In this document: in pieces, positions 42,744 to 54,838 of the stretch | How positions within the stretch are numbered: the first letter of the stretch is position 1 | Layout of the letters: each line of letters starts with the position of its first letter | Origin: Cantharellus purpuraceus | Taxonomy: Eukaryota; Basidiomycota; Agaricomycetes; Cantharellales; Hydnaceae | Assembly (NCBI GenBank): GCA_025174535.1 | Contig: JALBUN010000003.1 | Span: 310,001-374,000, forward strand | Direction: 5' to 3' | Length of the DNA: 64,000 bases | Translations under genes and position numbers: made by a program | The notes under the pieces: model-generated | Database searches by the model: none | Told to the model about the DNA's origin: nothing | Seen by the model: the letters and a program-made list of their open reading frames with translations, nothing else

Positions 42744-45589
42744 GGACACGACAGTCAGCAGCAAGCAGCAAGCAGCAGCTCTCTTGCCAACCACTTTCCA
42801 GCTCACCCGGCGGAGTATCAAATTATATTCGCCTGACAACCATCGCCTTCAGGAGACATCCTGCACCGCTTGGCAAACAGCAATGCACCTCATTCCTGTG
42901 TTTTCTCTTCGTCTCCCCCCGTCGGTGGCTCTGGGCCACGCTTGGGCGGCATGCACGGCGGCCCTCTCCCTAATCACGCCGCAGTACAGGCGCCACCACC
43001 CAAGCACTCCACCGTGGAGCCCTCTGGTCTCAGACGATTGGTTCACCCCTTTGGACACCGGACTCGGTGTTATCGCAAGACACTCGACTCACGCGCAGCC
43101 CACGACCAGACTTTCCGCAGATCCCATCTCTGGTGCCGGATCTGGCACCGCCCCGGCGTACTACAAGTAGACATTGTATATACACGGATCCGAATACGCG
43201 TCCCCGCGCGCGTCATGAACTCTTGCCCGATTTAACTTGCTTGGTACACGCGATAAGACCGCGCGCAACACGCTTTCTCATTAACATTGATGCGCTCGCG
43301 TTTCATTTATCTGCATCTCCCCCCGACACGAACAACACGGTGATTGATCCCGTGCCAATAATAACAAACTATAAGCATGCTACGGCCAAGCGAAGCGCGC
43401 TTACGTTGTTGGTTACGTTATCCCTGGCGTGTCTGTAGATCCCGTCCCCGTCCTCGACCACACAAGCACACGTGTGCGGGGGGGCCAACGCAAAAAAAGA
43501 AGAGAAGGACACGCATGATGGATGCGGAGAAGTCCTTCCCTGCACCGCCCTCCCAAGTCAGTCTCTATCGAGTCACAATCGAATCACGACACATGTATTA
43601 CGAATCGCTCATGCCACCCGATGGCATGAGTCACGGATCGTGAATCTAGGGGGGGAGGGGTGATCTCTCCCCAATCTTACCGACCATCTCCACCCCCGCA
43701 CGGACTCGATCCCATTCGAACATCTCACGTGTTAACGTCAATGTTCCCTGCATACCGTGCACTGCCCCCACAAGACACTGCACTGTGTTGATATCGTCTC
43801 GCTTGCCCTTGGCAGGATAATGTCGCATATCATCAGAAAGTCTGAACGTCTGCAAGTCTAAACGGCCACCACCGCCAATATACCACGTGCGGTATATCGC
43901 ACGTAAAAGGCGGTTCGAGATCCCCCGTGTAACACGTCCTTGGATTGTCATCCATCCAGCCAGCTGTCACCAGTCGAGTAATCAGAAGATGCCCCCCGTA
44001 CATCCCCACATCCGTGCTATATGCTATATTCGTTTTACCCCGCTCTGGCCTGCGCTCCACGGCTTGCTTCCGAGTCTAGGACCTTTGCTTCTGCTTCTGC
44101 TTCTGATGCTTCTTTCGACAAATATATATATATATATTTCTTCTTCAGAAAACATCACCACGGCATACCTTATCTAACACAACAGCTCGGCTCAGTCCCT
44201 CCGTTCTCTATCAGTGTACATCCATCCTAAAAATAAAACGTGCTGCCAGCCAGTCAACTAGTCAGCCAATTATCCTGGTACATTATGCTTTACCAGTCAA
44301 CTATATACTTGGGGAGATCCCGCCCCCCGCCCGTGCTTCTCTTGATGCATCTTTTTCCTTTCTTTTCTTTCTTCATTTTTATTGTTTATTTTATTTTTTC
44401 GCTTCGGCCTCTGCTTTCCAACCACACACCCCACGTCCCGCTCACATTCACTGACACATACATAAGCCCACAGAACCCAACAACGTGCTGCACGCCATAC
44501 ATTACGCTCTACATGCCTTTACCCTACTCCACAGCTCCTCCTAATTCTCCTGCTTCCGAGCCCTTCTTCTTTCCCGAGGGTTTTATTTCCATTCCACGAC
44601 TCTGCCCTCTTCTTTTTCCAAAATTTATCTTATTTATTTGGGATCCACGTCCCCGTGATACACAAAACCGCCCAGACCGACCTGCGGAACACAGTGACAG
44701 TGCTGATCACTTGCAGTAATGTAATTAATCAATCATCATGCATCATGCCCCGCTGACTGGCAAAGCGCAGGTGTCGCACGGGTATATACTCCGGCGGCGG
44801 CGCCGGCGAATCCCAAAAGCCAAGCACGCACGCGCACGCACCGCCCCCGACTCACACACCGCCCCCGACTCACACATACCGTCCGCGGTCAGAGCCATCC
44901 ACCAATCCCCGGCGCGCCACTCAGGCGCCCCTCGTCCTTCCAGCTGCGCATGCCCCCCCCATGCCTATTATACTCCCCTTGGCTTGGTCTTCGCTCCTTG
45001 ACAAGTACCTATATCGCGCGCACCAGTCCAGCTCGGCAGCCCGCCCAGTCCCGCAGTTCCAGGCATTTATACGCATACCTCGGCTCACACGCGCGCGCGT
45101 TTTTTCGTATTCGCTCGTATACACGAGTTTCATGTGTTCTTCGCGCCGTCACGGGTGGGTGTGGCGGCCCAAATGTCAATACAAAAACGCCATGAGCGGG
45201 CGGGGAAAAAGAAGGGAAATTCATGTGAAAAGGGAAAAGGTGTGTGAAAGGGAAAAAATAAAAATAAAAATATGTGTGTAAAACCGTGCATCTGTGCGTG
45301 CAATTGTGTCAATGTGTGGCCGCGCGTGCGGCTGATGTGCATCAAACGCCTGAGAAGTCAACCCACAAACCGCGCAAACCTCCATCTGAAGAACCGCATC
45401 TCCCTCCCTCGCGATCTCCCATGGTAGAACGTCCGCGTCAACACCCTGCACCAGGCCCGAGATAATCGTGACGCACCTGGCACGAAGGAAAAGTCCGGGA
45501 AAGGCTGCTTCTGTAGACGCAGGCGTAGGGACACTGGCACCCGACATCAACCATACCTGTCCCTCTATCCCTCCTCTCCGGCCTGCCCA
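42744..45589. other. No supportable gene
   Basis: GC-rich and pyrimidine-rich tracts, an (AT)n run near 44123-44136, and a T/C-rich block 44340-44420. The many frames here overlap on all strands with biased composition, and none shows a domain. Confidence 0.4.
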
Positions 45590-48500
45590 GCCACACATAA
45601 ACAGCTAATCGCCACAAGGCGGTTCCGGTGATCCACCGTATTCCGTCGATCGGTCTATATATCCATACTCCGGTAATCACCCGTTCGCCGTCGGCATATA
45701 TACCCTGCTTCGGTAATCACCTGTCCTCTGTCAAAGTACATCCCGTACCCATGCAGCAGCCGACAACAGGGACGTCGGATCGTATATGCATTGATCTCCG
45801 TGAATGGTGTGATTCGCGTGGTCGATTCCGTGCTAGATACTAGCCCTGCTTCACTGCGCCACCCTTCCTTCGTTTTCTCTATTTATGAGCGTCCCTGGGG
45901 GGCCGGAGGCACGTCGAGCATTCCAAAGACAACCAAGTCCCAGCAGGCCCAGACATTCAAACTTCGATTTGAATACAAACGCCCCCGTCATCCCGCGCGC
46001 ACCGGCATCACGGAAGAATAAATACTTGCTCAGCTCGCTATTCGCTTGCGCCCAGAACACCTGCCCATCTCAGTAGCGACCTTGCGCATCTCGGTTCAGG
46101 CGTACGGCGTCATCACTGGGCATGATGGCATGGTATGAATATGCGCGCCCAGATAACGCGACCCGATGCGTATTCGTGGCCCCTATTCGTATTTGTGTCG
46201 CGGATTGCCTATTCCAGCTGCAAAGGGGGGAAGGGTAAAAAGATAGTGCGTACGTGCGATTATGACATGGGGATGCATGTCAGGCCGTCGCCTCCCACAA
46301 GACACACAACACAAACCGCGAGTCCGATTCCCAGGCCGCCACACATTCAATCGCAACAAGGCTGTCCTGGTGATCCAGCGCCTTCTGCCGACGTATATAC
46401 CAATGCTCCGGCGGCCACCCGTGTACAGCATATACTCATGCAGCAGCTGATAACCCAGGGGGCCGGCCGCGGTGTGCGTGCGTTGACCCCCCCAAATGCC
46501 AGTGTGATTCGCCATGGTCGACCGCATGCTATGTAGATCCTGCGTCATGGCATTCTCTGGAAAGGCTGGGTACGTCGGAGGTTCCGGGGGCCAAGCCCAC
46601 GCCCAAGCTTGAGCTGAATCTTGAATACAACACCGTCATCTGCGCGCACGGCCATGGTAGAGTGCTTGCTTGCGCCAAAGAGTATTGTGCGCCGGCCCAG
46701 CCCAGCCACGACTCGGCACGCCCATACGGTTTCACCACAGGTTTACGATAGCATGGCACGGATGCACGCGCCCATATCTTGCGACCCGACGCGTAGTTCT
46801 ACCCATAGGGGTAGACGAGAAGCGCATGATGCATTATGTGCGACGTAATACGGGGTGCATGTCAACTCACGAATCACGAACTACAAATCCAAATCTGGAG
46901 ATCCGTATATCGATCTCCACTCCCGCACGGATTCTGAAGTGGGACACTGGTATCAGACAACAAGAAACAAACAATACCTGCCTTCTCGGACCGTCCAGCC
47001 ACACATTTGTACAATCGCACAAGGCGGTTCCGGTGATTATATTAATACTCCGGTGATCACTCGTTGCCTGTTGGTGTATATACCAATGCAGCAATCGGAC
47101 CACGCGTTGATTTCCGCGAATGGTATGATTCGCGTTGTCGGATCTAGACCTCATCCTGCTTGACTGCGTCACCTGTTGATTCCTGTTATCATTATTTTCT
47201 TTGCTTTTGCTTTGGTTGTGTGACGGGATATGGAAAGTCCGAACTGTTGCTTGCGAGATCGGGTACGTCGGGGATTCCGTGCGTAGGCCAAGCCCACGCC
47301 CAGACTGAAGCTCAACTGTCATATAACGCCGTCATCCGCGCGCGCTCTGACATGGCAGAGGACATGCTCACTATTCGGTCGCGCCCAGAATACTGCGCGC
47401 GAGCCCTGCCCAGCTCGACTATGAGATTAACATGACGTATCGACGTTCACGCGCATGTTTTTGACCACCTAGAGTTGCCTATCCCGCCACACAGTCACAA
47501 GGCTGTCCCGGTGATCCACCGCCTTCTGTCGATATGAATACCAATGCTCCGGCGGCCAGCCGTTCGCTGGTGGTGTACAGCATATACTAATGCAGCGGCT
47601 AATAACCCGGGGGGCCGGCCGCGGTGTGGATCCTCCTGAATGCCAGTGTCATTCGCCATGGTCGACCCCGTGCCATGTAGACCCTGCCTTGCTTCACTAC
47701 GTCATGGGATTCCCTGGAAGGTCGGGTACGTCGGAGATTCCGGGGGCCAAGCCTACGCCCAAGCTTGAGCTGAATCAACACCGTCATCTACGCGCACTGC
47801 CATGGTAGAGCTCTTGCGCTAAAAACATTGTGCGCCAACCTGGCCCAGCCCAGCCACGACGTTGCGTATCTCGGCCCGCCCACACGGTTTAACCACTGAG
47901 ATTTACATAGCATGGCACGAATGCACGCGCCCATATCTTGCGACCCGACGCGTAGTTCTATCCATAGGGGTAGACGAGAAGCGCATGATGCATTATGTGC
48001 GACGTAATACGGGGTGCATGTCAACTCACGAATCACGAACTACGAATCCGAATCTGGGGATCCGCATATCGATCTCCACTCCCGCACGGATTTCGAAGCA
48101 GGAGTGGGACACTGGCATCAGACAACAAGAAACACAATACCTACCTTCTCGGTCGGTCCAGCCACACATTTGTACAATCGTACAAGGCGGTTCCGATGAT
48201 TATCTCCGGTGTTCACCCGTAGTCTGTTGGTGTATATACCAATGCAGTAGCTGGTCACACGAACAATTGGACCACACGATGATTTCCGCGAATGGTATGA
48301 TTCGCATCTTCGGATCTAGACCTCACCCTGCTTGACTGCGTCGCCTCCTGTTATTGCTTATGAGATCGGGTATGTCGGGGATTCCGTGCGTAGGCCAAGC
48401 CTATGTCTAAACTTAAGTTCAAATATAACACGGTCATCCGCGCGCGATCTGACATGGAAGAGGACATGCTCACTATTCTGTCGTGCCCAGAATACTGCGC

Positions 48501-48770
48501 GCGAGCCCTGTCCAGCTCAGCTATGAGGTTACCCTTCTTGGACCCATGACGTATCGACGTTCACGCGCATGTTTTTGACCACCGAGAGCTGCGATGATAG
48601 TGATATGGATGCGCGCCCATATACTGCGACCCGATACGTAGTTGAATCCATGTCATGGTTGTCTATTCTGGTCTCATGTGGCAACGCGTATCATAAGATC
48701 GTTACGCGCTGTAAAGAAGGTGGTCTCAGGGGGCTAGGCCTACGCACGTATGTATGAATACGTGCGCGCG
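45590..48770. repeat. Higher-order tandem repeat array
   Basis: At least five related blocks of 0.5-0.7 kb start at a GGT(T/C)CCGGTGAT-type element near 45629, 46370, 47031, 47510 and 48196. Blocks 2+3 and 4+5 form a pair repeated with a period near 1.16 kb. For example, 46791-46985 and 47950-48145 are almost identical, and a TCGGATCTAGACCTCA element recurs near 47140 and 48310. Recurrent internal elements are TATATACCAATGCAGCAG, CATGGCACG.ATGCACGCGCC and TTGGACCACACGATGATTTC-like segments. No coding capacity is conserved between copies. Confidence 0.85.
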
Positions 48771-49599
48771 CAGTGGGCGGAAACTGCGGTATTTTCCACC
48801 GTGGGTTAACAACGTTGACATGTTATGATCTACTGTTGAAGAATCGGACAATCAGAGAATCAAAGTACGTTCATACCATACTAGGATCGCATGGTATCAT
48901 TCCCGTTACGTTTAGGGGGGAGTTTCGCGCTAATGGTCTGATCATGATTGTGGCACAATTTTGCAAATGATGTGGTGCGGTCTGCGTAACATGTGATTTA
49001 TTTTTTTAGATGAGTTTGAAGCAATGGCAATAAAGCCTCCAGTACCTAGTCCTTCCCAGTGCCAGTGTCTCACAACTTGCGTGCTGCGGTCGTATTCGAC
49101 GTGGCGTTCGCGAAAAGGTCTGATCATGATTGCATTTGCAATGATGTGTGACTGCGTAACACGTCTTGCTCACGTGACTTATTTATTTTTCTGGTGATCT
49201 TGATTTCGAAGCAATGGCAAAATAGCCTCTCTTCCTGCACAGTGCCCCGAATTTGCTCGGAGTTATCTGGTGTCTGGAGATTTGCGTCTGACGTTTTCGA
49301 TCGAGTGTTGTCGCTTGTGCCAAACTTCAAGTTCGTTTTCCGTTACAAGTGGATCTCCGGCTGTCCATCACTGTTGGCAATGCATCGTGCACATGCCGTA
49401 TCGTCACACCATGCTGGGTCACAGGGTCTAGCTGTTAGTGGGCTACATATCCTCTTCGAGTTGGCTATCCGAGGCGCGGTTGCTTCTCTGCTCCATGATG
49501 GTGCACGGTAAGTTGGCTTGACGTTGATGCCGATAATCGTATCGTATCTACTAGTGTAGCGTGTTGAGGGGCCTATGAATCATGATATTGAATTGATTG
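48771..49599. other. No supportable gene
   Basis: A TCTGATCATGATTG element occurs at 48937 and 49119, each near TTATTTTT, suggesting a diverged 180-bp duplication. One 105-codon frame (49194-49511) has no recognisable product. Confidence 0.4.
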
Positions 49600-50620
49600 A
49601 TTATTTTACCACTCTCTCATTGCTCTACATGCAGGCCTATGCAGGTTACTAAGACCGCGTTCCAACTTTTCCTATCCAGCCCAAAAGAGAACGAGTACGG
49701 CATCGAGCATGCATGTCAGTAAAGACAACGCCCGGGGATCGACGTCATGACATGACCCACGCCACCGGCACCTATGTATTTGAAATCTCCCTCTCAGAAC
49801 CGTGGGCACTGTGTGATACAATTACTTATCACGACGCCAAGTCGCAACTAGACTGAGCCGGCTGCATATCTGCGTCGTTGTCTGCGTCAACTTCTCGGAC
49901 GTGACTTTTCAGTAGGATGTTCCATGCTATGCATAACTTTGCCACACCTGCCGTCAACACGTCAATGCATGGAACCCATCAACTTCTCGGGGATTTTCCG
50001 GAGAACTCCTATACACCGGAGACTTTGTGGCCGGTCCTTTACTACCACCACTCAACTTCTGTGTAGGGTATGAGCGCCGTCAAACATTCTTCTGCCCATC
50101 CCTTGAGAGGAAGCGTGCGATGTCCGCACATAGATGTCAACACCCTAGATCATCTCCGCGACGGGAGCCACTGTGCGTCGAGGTTTTCTCCCAAACACGA
50201 ATCGCCTAACATGGATACAGCTTTGTGGCCGGTTTCTTATTGCATCTCCACGTGCAGGTCCATGCAGATTACCAATACAGCGTTCCCATTCTTCATCTAT
50301 CATCCCAAGGGGAGGGGAGGGCATGCGTGCATATCAGCGAAGACATCATCGCGCCTCACCCTGGCACCAATGTCCCTCTCAACACCGGGTACCATGTGAG
50401 CTAATTAATTTACTACAACGCTAGCCGCCATGACCAACGTACTGAGCTGGCCGTGCATCCGCGTCAACGTCCGCGTCAATAATGCAAATGTCTCTGCTTC
50501 TCGCGCTTGTTCCGTAGGATTTCCTGTTCTGTTGTATCGCCACCGCCTGTCGTCAATACATCAGCACCCTAACTCTATTAGCTTCTCAGGCTGTTACTGT
50601 AGGATGTTCTTCGTGTCTTC
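49600..50620. repeat. Diverged tandem duplication (about 0.6 kb period)
   Basis: GCAGGCCTATGCAGGTTACT near 49631 matches GCAGGTCCATGCAGATTACC near 50253. TCAACTTCTCG-type and GGCACC(T/A)ATGT elements recur at similar offsets. Peptide-like pieces MQVTKTAFQLFLSSPKENEY and MQITNTAFPFFIYHPKGRGG line up, so the unit may be decayed coding sequence. Confidence 0.6.
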
Positions 50621-51557
50621 TGTAGCATGACATGACATGCAAACACACATCTGCTCCCCAGTTGTCTCCGGCTGAAGACATTCCCGCAGGATGTAACAAA
50701 ATCACCGATCCCGTTATAGCGAGATCCCCAGGTCAATTCCTAACACCACCGCCTCACCGAGCACCGGACGGAGCAAGCTGTACATAATTACAATTTGATT
50801 AGCCCAGCGTTCGACGATCGAGCATAGCTTTATTCTCGGTCGCGTGTATATACTAGGACTATATAGTGACTTCTCCGGAGCTTTGGTGCAAGGAAAGCAC
50901 CGGTGCGCGCGTGAGTACTTGACTTCTGATCACAGCCAACCCGATTATGACCGCGACTCGACGGAAACTTTGCTAAGATTCATAATTATCCGAGACAGAG
51001 TCCGTCGACATCGCCACCCTTAGGCAGCGCTGGTGACTGGCGGCAAAGCACATTCTTGACATATATAGGACACCTGCAAACGACATGAGGAACATCTTAC
51101 GGAACTGACATCAACCACCTCTGATACAACCGTCGACATCTGTACACTTGGTAGCGTCGGTGTACTGGGGGCTAGAGGTATTCTTATTACGACGTGCGCC
51201 TGGGATTTGAGTTTACAAGTTGTAAAAGTTCGCAACACACAAGTTCAATTCACCAGCTTTCATTAATATTGGTCAGACTGGGCCGCACACTTGTGCGTCC
51301 TTCATAGCGCAAGTCATGTACGCCCCACGCAAGGTGCTTACAGGAGTTATATATTAAGATTAATTCATATAAGCATGCGTAGTGGTTTATATATGACAAT
51401 CATCCATACAACATGTAGAATGAGAATATTTCACGCCTTCCTGTACGGTTAACGTTTCCAGGCATACAGTACAGTACAGTAATACAAGTTTTCCTTCACA
51501 TCATATCTTCAATGGTCATATATCAGGACACAAACACTAACCCCACCATGCTCACAA
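50621..51557. other. No supportable gene
   Basis: AT-rich toward the right. A 3x ACAGT run lies near 51469. The right end is the 3' flank of the DUF6699 gene. Confidence 0.4.
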
Positions 51558-52343
51558 TCACCGTCGTCCCTGTAACTTTGGCTGTGGCCCAAGCTTCAAA
51601 AGCCATTCCTTGGGGTCTTCCACAGGAGCAACGAGCTTTAACCCCATAAAGAACGACTTTTCACCAAGGATATCACCCTTTATGATATGCGAGTCCACCT
51701 TGAATGACGCCGGGCTCCTCGCCAGTCTCAAACCCCGCGCCTTGTGCATCGCGCGCTTGACATTGCTAGATTCCTCGTCCCACTCATCCCGCTGCAGCGG
51801 TTCCTGCAATGTTCCATGTATCGCGGCAAAGACATGCTTCACCGTCACCATTTCATGGCGTGGGAGAACAATGGCAACGGCCCATGGGAAAGAGTCGGAT
51901 ACAATCCGCATGTGGTGTACGGGAGGATCTGTGGCGGGCTCTGCTAGGATAGCTTCGGGGATTTTCTCGAGAACGCCTCGGCTGGGGACGTGCCGTGCTG
52001 CGTGTAGGCCGTGGGTGACATCCCAAATAGCGATGGGATGGTGTGATTCCCCAAGGAAATAGTGGAGCTGGATCTCTTGTGGTGTGATGCTTCCTGGCGA
52101 CCAACTGTTAGTGTGATGATCTTGTCCGGGTACCAACAGTAGGTACTCACGACGTCGATCTCTCCTCTGTCTTGGTGAGATTGGATAAGCAGGGTACGGA
52201 GCACCCATGGCAGGAGCGCCATATTGGGGATACTGAGGGTATCCCCATGGATACGCCTGGGGATATTGCGAGTAGGCAGGGTACAGCTGTTGTGGCCATT
52301 GACCGCTAGAGTAAACGGGATAGGAGGTGTATCGCGCGGGCAT
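51558..52343 (-). CDS. DUF6699 domain protein (copy 3)
   Basis: Exons 52343-52151 and 52093-51558 (57-nt intron; GTGAGT donor, CACTAACAG branch, GCCAG acceptor); 242 aa. The intron length is a multiple of three and leaves the frame open, so a naive reading would include 19 extra residues. N-terminus is Tyr/Pro/Gln-rich (SSGQWPQQLYPAYSQYPQAY). The domain: IAIWDVTHGLHAARHV, MRIVSDSFPWAVAIVLPRHE, VTVKHVFAAIHGTLQEPLQR, DEWDEE, FFMGLKLV, EWLLKLG at the end. A TATATAAG box near 52503 lies about 160 nt upstream. Closest by eye to copy 4 (54.1 kb): same intron position, the HGTLxEPL block and the EWxLxLGP end. Confidence 0.87.
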   Translation of the reverse strand: MPARYTSYPVYSSGQWPQQLYPAYSQYPQAYPWGYPQYPQYGAPAMGAPYPAYPISPRQRRDRRREYLLLVPGQDHHTNSWSPGSITPQEIQLHYFLGESHHPIAIWDVTHGLHAARHVPSRGVLEKIPEAILAEPATDPPVHHMRIVSDSFPWAVAIVLPRHEMVTVKHVFAAIHGTLQEPLQRDEWDEESSNVKRAMHKARGLRLARSPASFKVDSHIIKGDILGEKSFFMGLKLVAPVEDPKEWLLKLGPQPKLQGRR

Positions 52344-52899
52344 CGTGACGATGGGCGAGCGCGATGATAGTTTAGATCTCACGCTGATAAATGAGCGCAA
52401 TCGGGATGAGCGGTGGTGACAGTTGAAGAGGGGCAGTGGTGGAGGTGGAGGTGGTGGCAGACACCAAGTAGGCGGTATCTAGGCCATGCGCGCAGGCTCT
52501 TGGCTTATATATGGTAGCTCCATCCGAATGGCACTTGCGAAGCCTAAGTCACGATTAAGTCAGTATTTAGAAATCATGCAGCGCCCAGCGGCGGTGCGTC
52601 TTCGTCTAGGGCCCTGTTTCGAGCTCCGATGGCCTTTTGCTTACGTCGCCCACCGCCTCGTCTTTCCTGAACCTTGTCATTTGACACAGGACACAGGATA
52701 TCGAAACTCCAGCGTTACCTTTTTCCGATATTGGGCAAGGTCCCGTGCATCTGATAATGGCAGAATCATCAGACCCTAGGAGCGCAGTGCTCTGGTCTCA
52801 CTCCAAGTCTCCATCACGGACTGCCAATTGTAGGGGCCATTTGGAGCACTGTATCAATGATGCACTGGATCATCTTTCCACAGTTGATGGGAGCGGAGT
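52344..52899. other. Intergenic / promoter of DUF6699 copy 3
   Basis: No other gene seen. Confidence 0.45.
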
Positions 52900-53540
52900 T
52901 GTTATTGGTGATTGTGCCAGCTGACGGTCACTTCCTGGTAGAGCGACATCAATGTCTGTTGCGGTTCGTACTCTTACAGTAAGAGACTCCTGTTGCCTTC
53001 ATGCGCATTTTATTTTGATGTCGCACTGATTTCTGATATCAACCTGAAGATGCTGAAAGTCCACTTGTTCCTGCAATGGCTGATAGATCGACATCATCAA
53101 CTTGACGTTTCAAACGTTGCCTTCTCGCATATTTTGTTTTGACGCCTCAATGGTTTCTGATACCTCTTCGAAGATTCTGAAACCCTCCTGTTCCTGCGAA
53201 GCCGACCCATCACACTAACTAATAGAGAGTCAATTACTTACTTGGCTGTGGTGGTTCATTGTTCGCTTAATGGCCCACACCTTCCTGCTGCCACTTCCAG
53301 TCTGATGCTGAACTGTTCGCTGATACCTTCCAGAAGCTACTAGAGAATAGAGGGGTTATTCTCGTGAAGCTGACAGTCGCACTTGCTGATTAGGTACGTG
53401 GCTGTGGCAGTTGCGTTTATACACTTTCAGATCCCCTGTCTTCACCTTGTACATTTCATTCTGTCACTTTGAAAAAACTGCCGAAAAGTGGAGTGACTGT
53501 GCCCGCGAAGCTGACTATCTCACTTGCTAATAGTGACATC
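52900..53540. repeat. Diverged tandem repeats of about 125-165 bp
   Basis: A segment of the form GCGAAGCTGAC...CTCACTTGCTAATAG recurs near 52915, 53072, 53195, 53363 and 53503, several times followed by GGCTGTGGCGGTTCG-like sequence. Roughly five units, strongly diverged. Confidence 0.55.
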
Positions 53541-54082
53541 ACGTTGCTGCGGCGGTTCGTCAACGTCAAGACCCCCTATTTTCTCACTTGACAGACACCA
53601 CATGGGGGTTGGTACAAGACACCGTTATCTTCCGCGTGACTCTTTTCCGCCCCCAGATATATACTTGGCGTCTTTCATCGTCAGCAACCACTATTGTCAT
53701 ACTTTGACACCACAGGAGGTCGTTGGTGCATTTTCGTCATTGTCTTGTGCGCGATTATCATCCGCTCGCCAGAGAAGCGCTCAGCGCTTTTGTCATTGGA
53801 TCCACGATATTTACTCGTACACCTTGTGTAATTACAAAGCGCTCTAAACAATCAAAGTTCCCTTGTCTCCTCGAAGAGCCAAAGGGTATCATACTCGTCG
53901 CGTATACATTGCAATAATACAGCTGTCATCGATCGTGATAGGGCATTACAAGGGTATTAGGTTTATAAACTGCCGAAGCATGTACATACGGATGGTCTGC
54001 TCTAAAAGAGGTCAATAAGATTGTTCTAAAGCCTACAAACGCAAGACACGAACTCACCCTGACCAATGTATTATTCTTTTTT
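53541..54082. other. Intergenic, no gene seen
   Basis: 3' flank of DUF6699 copy 4. Nothing recognised. Confidence 0.45.
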
Positions 54083-54838
54083 CTAGTCGGCTCTTCGTGT
54101 CGGACCCAGTAACAGTATCCACTCGTCAGGGCTTGGACCCCCCGGCCTCAAACCCAGGAACTGTGTCTTGTCTAGTAAAGTGTCGATTCGCCATACACAT
54201 CCTTTCGCCCTCATCGACGGCGGACCGTGCATCAGCCTGTCGAGCATCTTTTTGTATATCTTCCGCCTATCAGTGGGGCAAGTTTCACTCCACTCCTCCG
54301 GGGTGAGAGGTTCGTTAAGGGTGCCATGAATGGCCTCGAGGACGAGGCCAATATTGACGACTAGGTTGCGATCTCGTGGTGGAATGTGAATGTTGACATC
54401 CCATCTGCTCGAGTCGAAGACAATGCGCATTTTCCTGATGGGGGGATTTGTCGCGGGTTGGTCTAGGAAGTGACGGGTGACGGGTTCCAGGGAATCATGG
54501 GATGTTAGTCGGCGCGCCTTGTGAGGCGGCTGAGATATATCCCACACGGCGGTGGGCCTGCGCTGTCCCCCTAGAAATCTGTGTAATAGGAGTTCGTGTC
54601 TGGTTGTGGGAAGGCGCTGGCGCTGGACAGGTTCGCCTTGAACTATCACAAATCAACACTAAATGAGTGACAACCCAGAATGCTTTGAACCTTGAACCTT
54701 ACATTGTTGTCCTGGAGGAGGGGCAAAAGTAGGTGGGTAGATAGGGTACGGGACTGGGACATATTGCCAGTATCCCGGACTGTAATAAGAATGACTAGGG
54801 GTCCATCCATATGCAGACTGTCCCCACGGAACTGCCAT
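54083..54838 (-). CDS. DUF6699 domain protein (copy 4)
   Basis: Exons 54838-54703 and 54642-54083 (60-nt intron, GTAAGG donor, GTGATAG acceptor, phase 1); 231 aa. N-terminus MAVPWGQSAYGWTPSHSYYS is Tyr/Pro-rich. The domain: ELLLHRFLGGQRRPTAVWDI, MRIVFDSSRWDVNIHIPPRD, VLEAIHGTLNEPLTPEEWSE, then WRIDTLLDKTQFLGLRPGG and DEWILLLGP at the end. A TATATAAA box near 54930 lies about 92 nt upstream of the start. The intron sits at the same place (end of the Pro/Tyr-rich leader) and phase as in copies 3 and 5, which supports common descent by duplication. Confidence 0.87.

Noticed and set aside
41815..42771. 318-codon minus-strand frame rich in His, Leu, Pro and Arg, and other long frames here
   Set aside because: Shadows of the GC-rich DUF6699 gene at 41880-42677, with extreme composition bias.
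43000..45500. Many overlapping 70-160-codon frames
   Set aside because: Chance frames in GC-rich, low-complexity DNA. Frames overlap on both strands with no domain or splice logic.
46183..48335. Frames of 120-157 codons in the repeat array, partly repeated between units
   Set aside because: Repetition comes from the DNA repeat itself. Frames are not conserved between all units and show no protein features.
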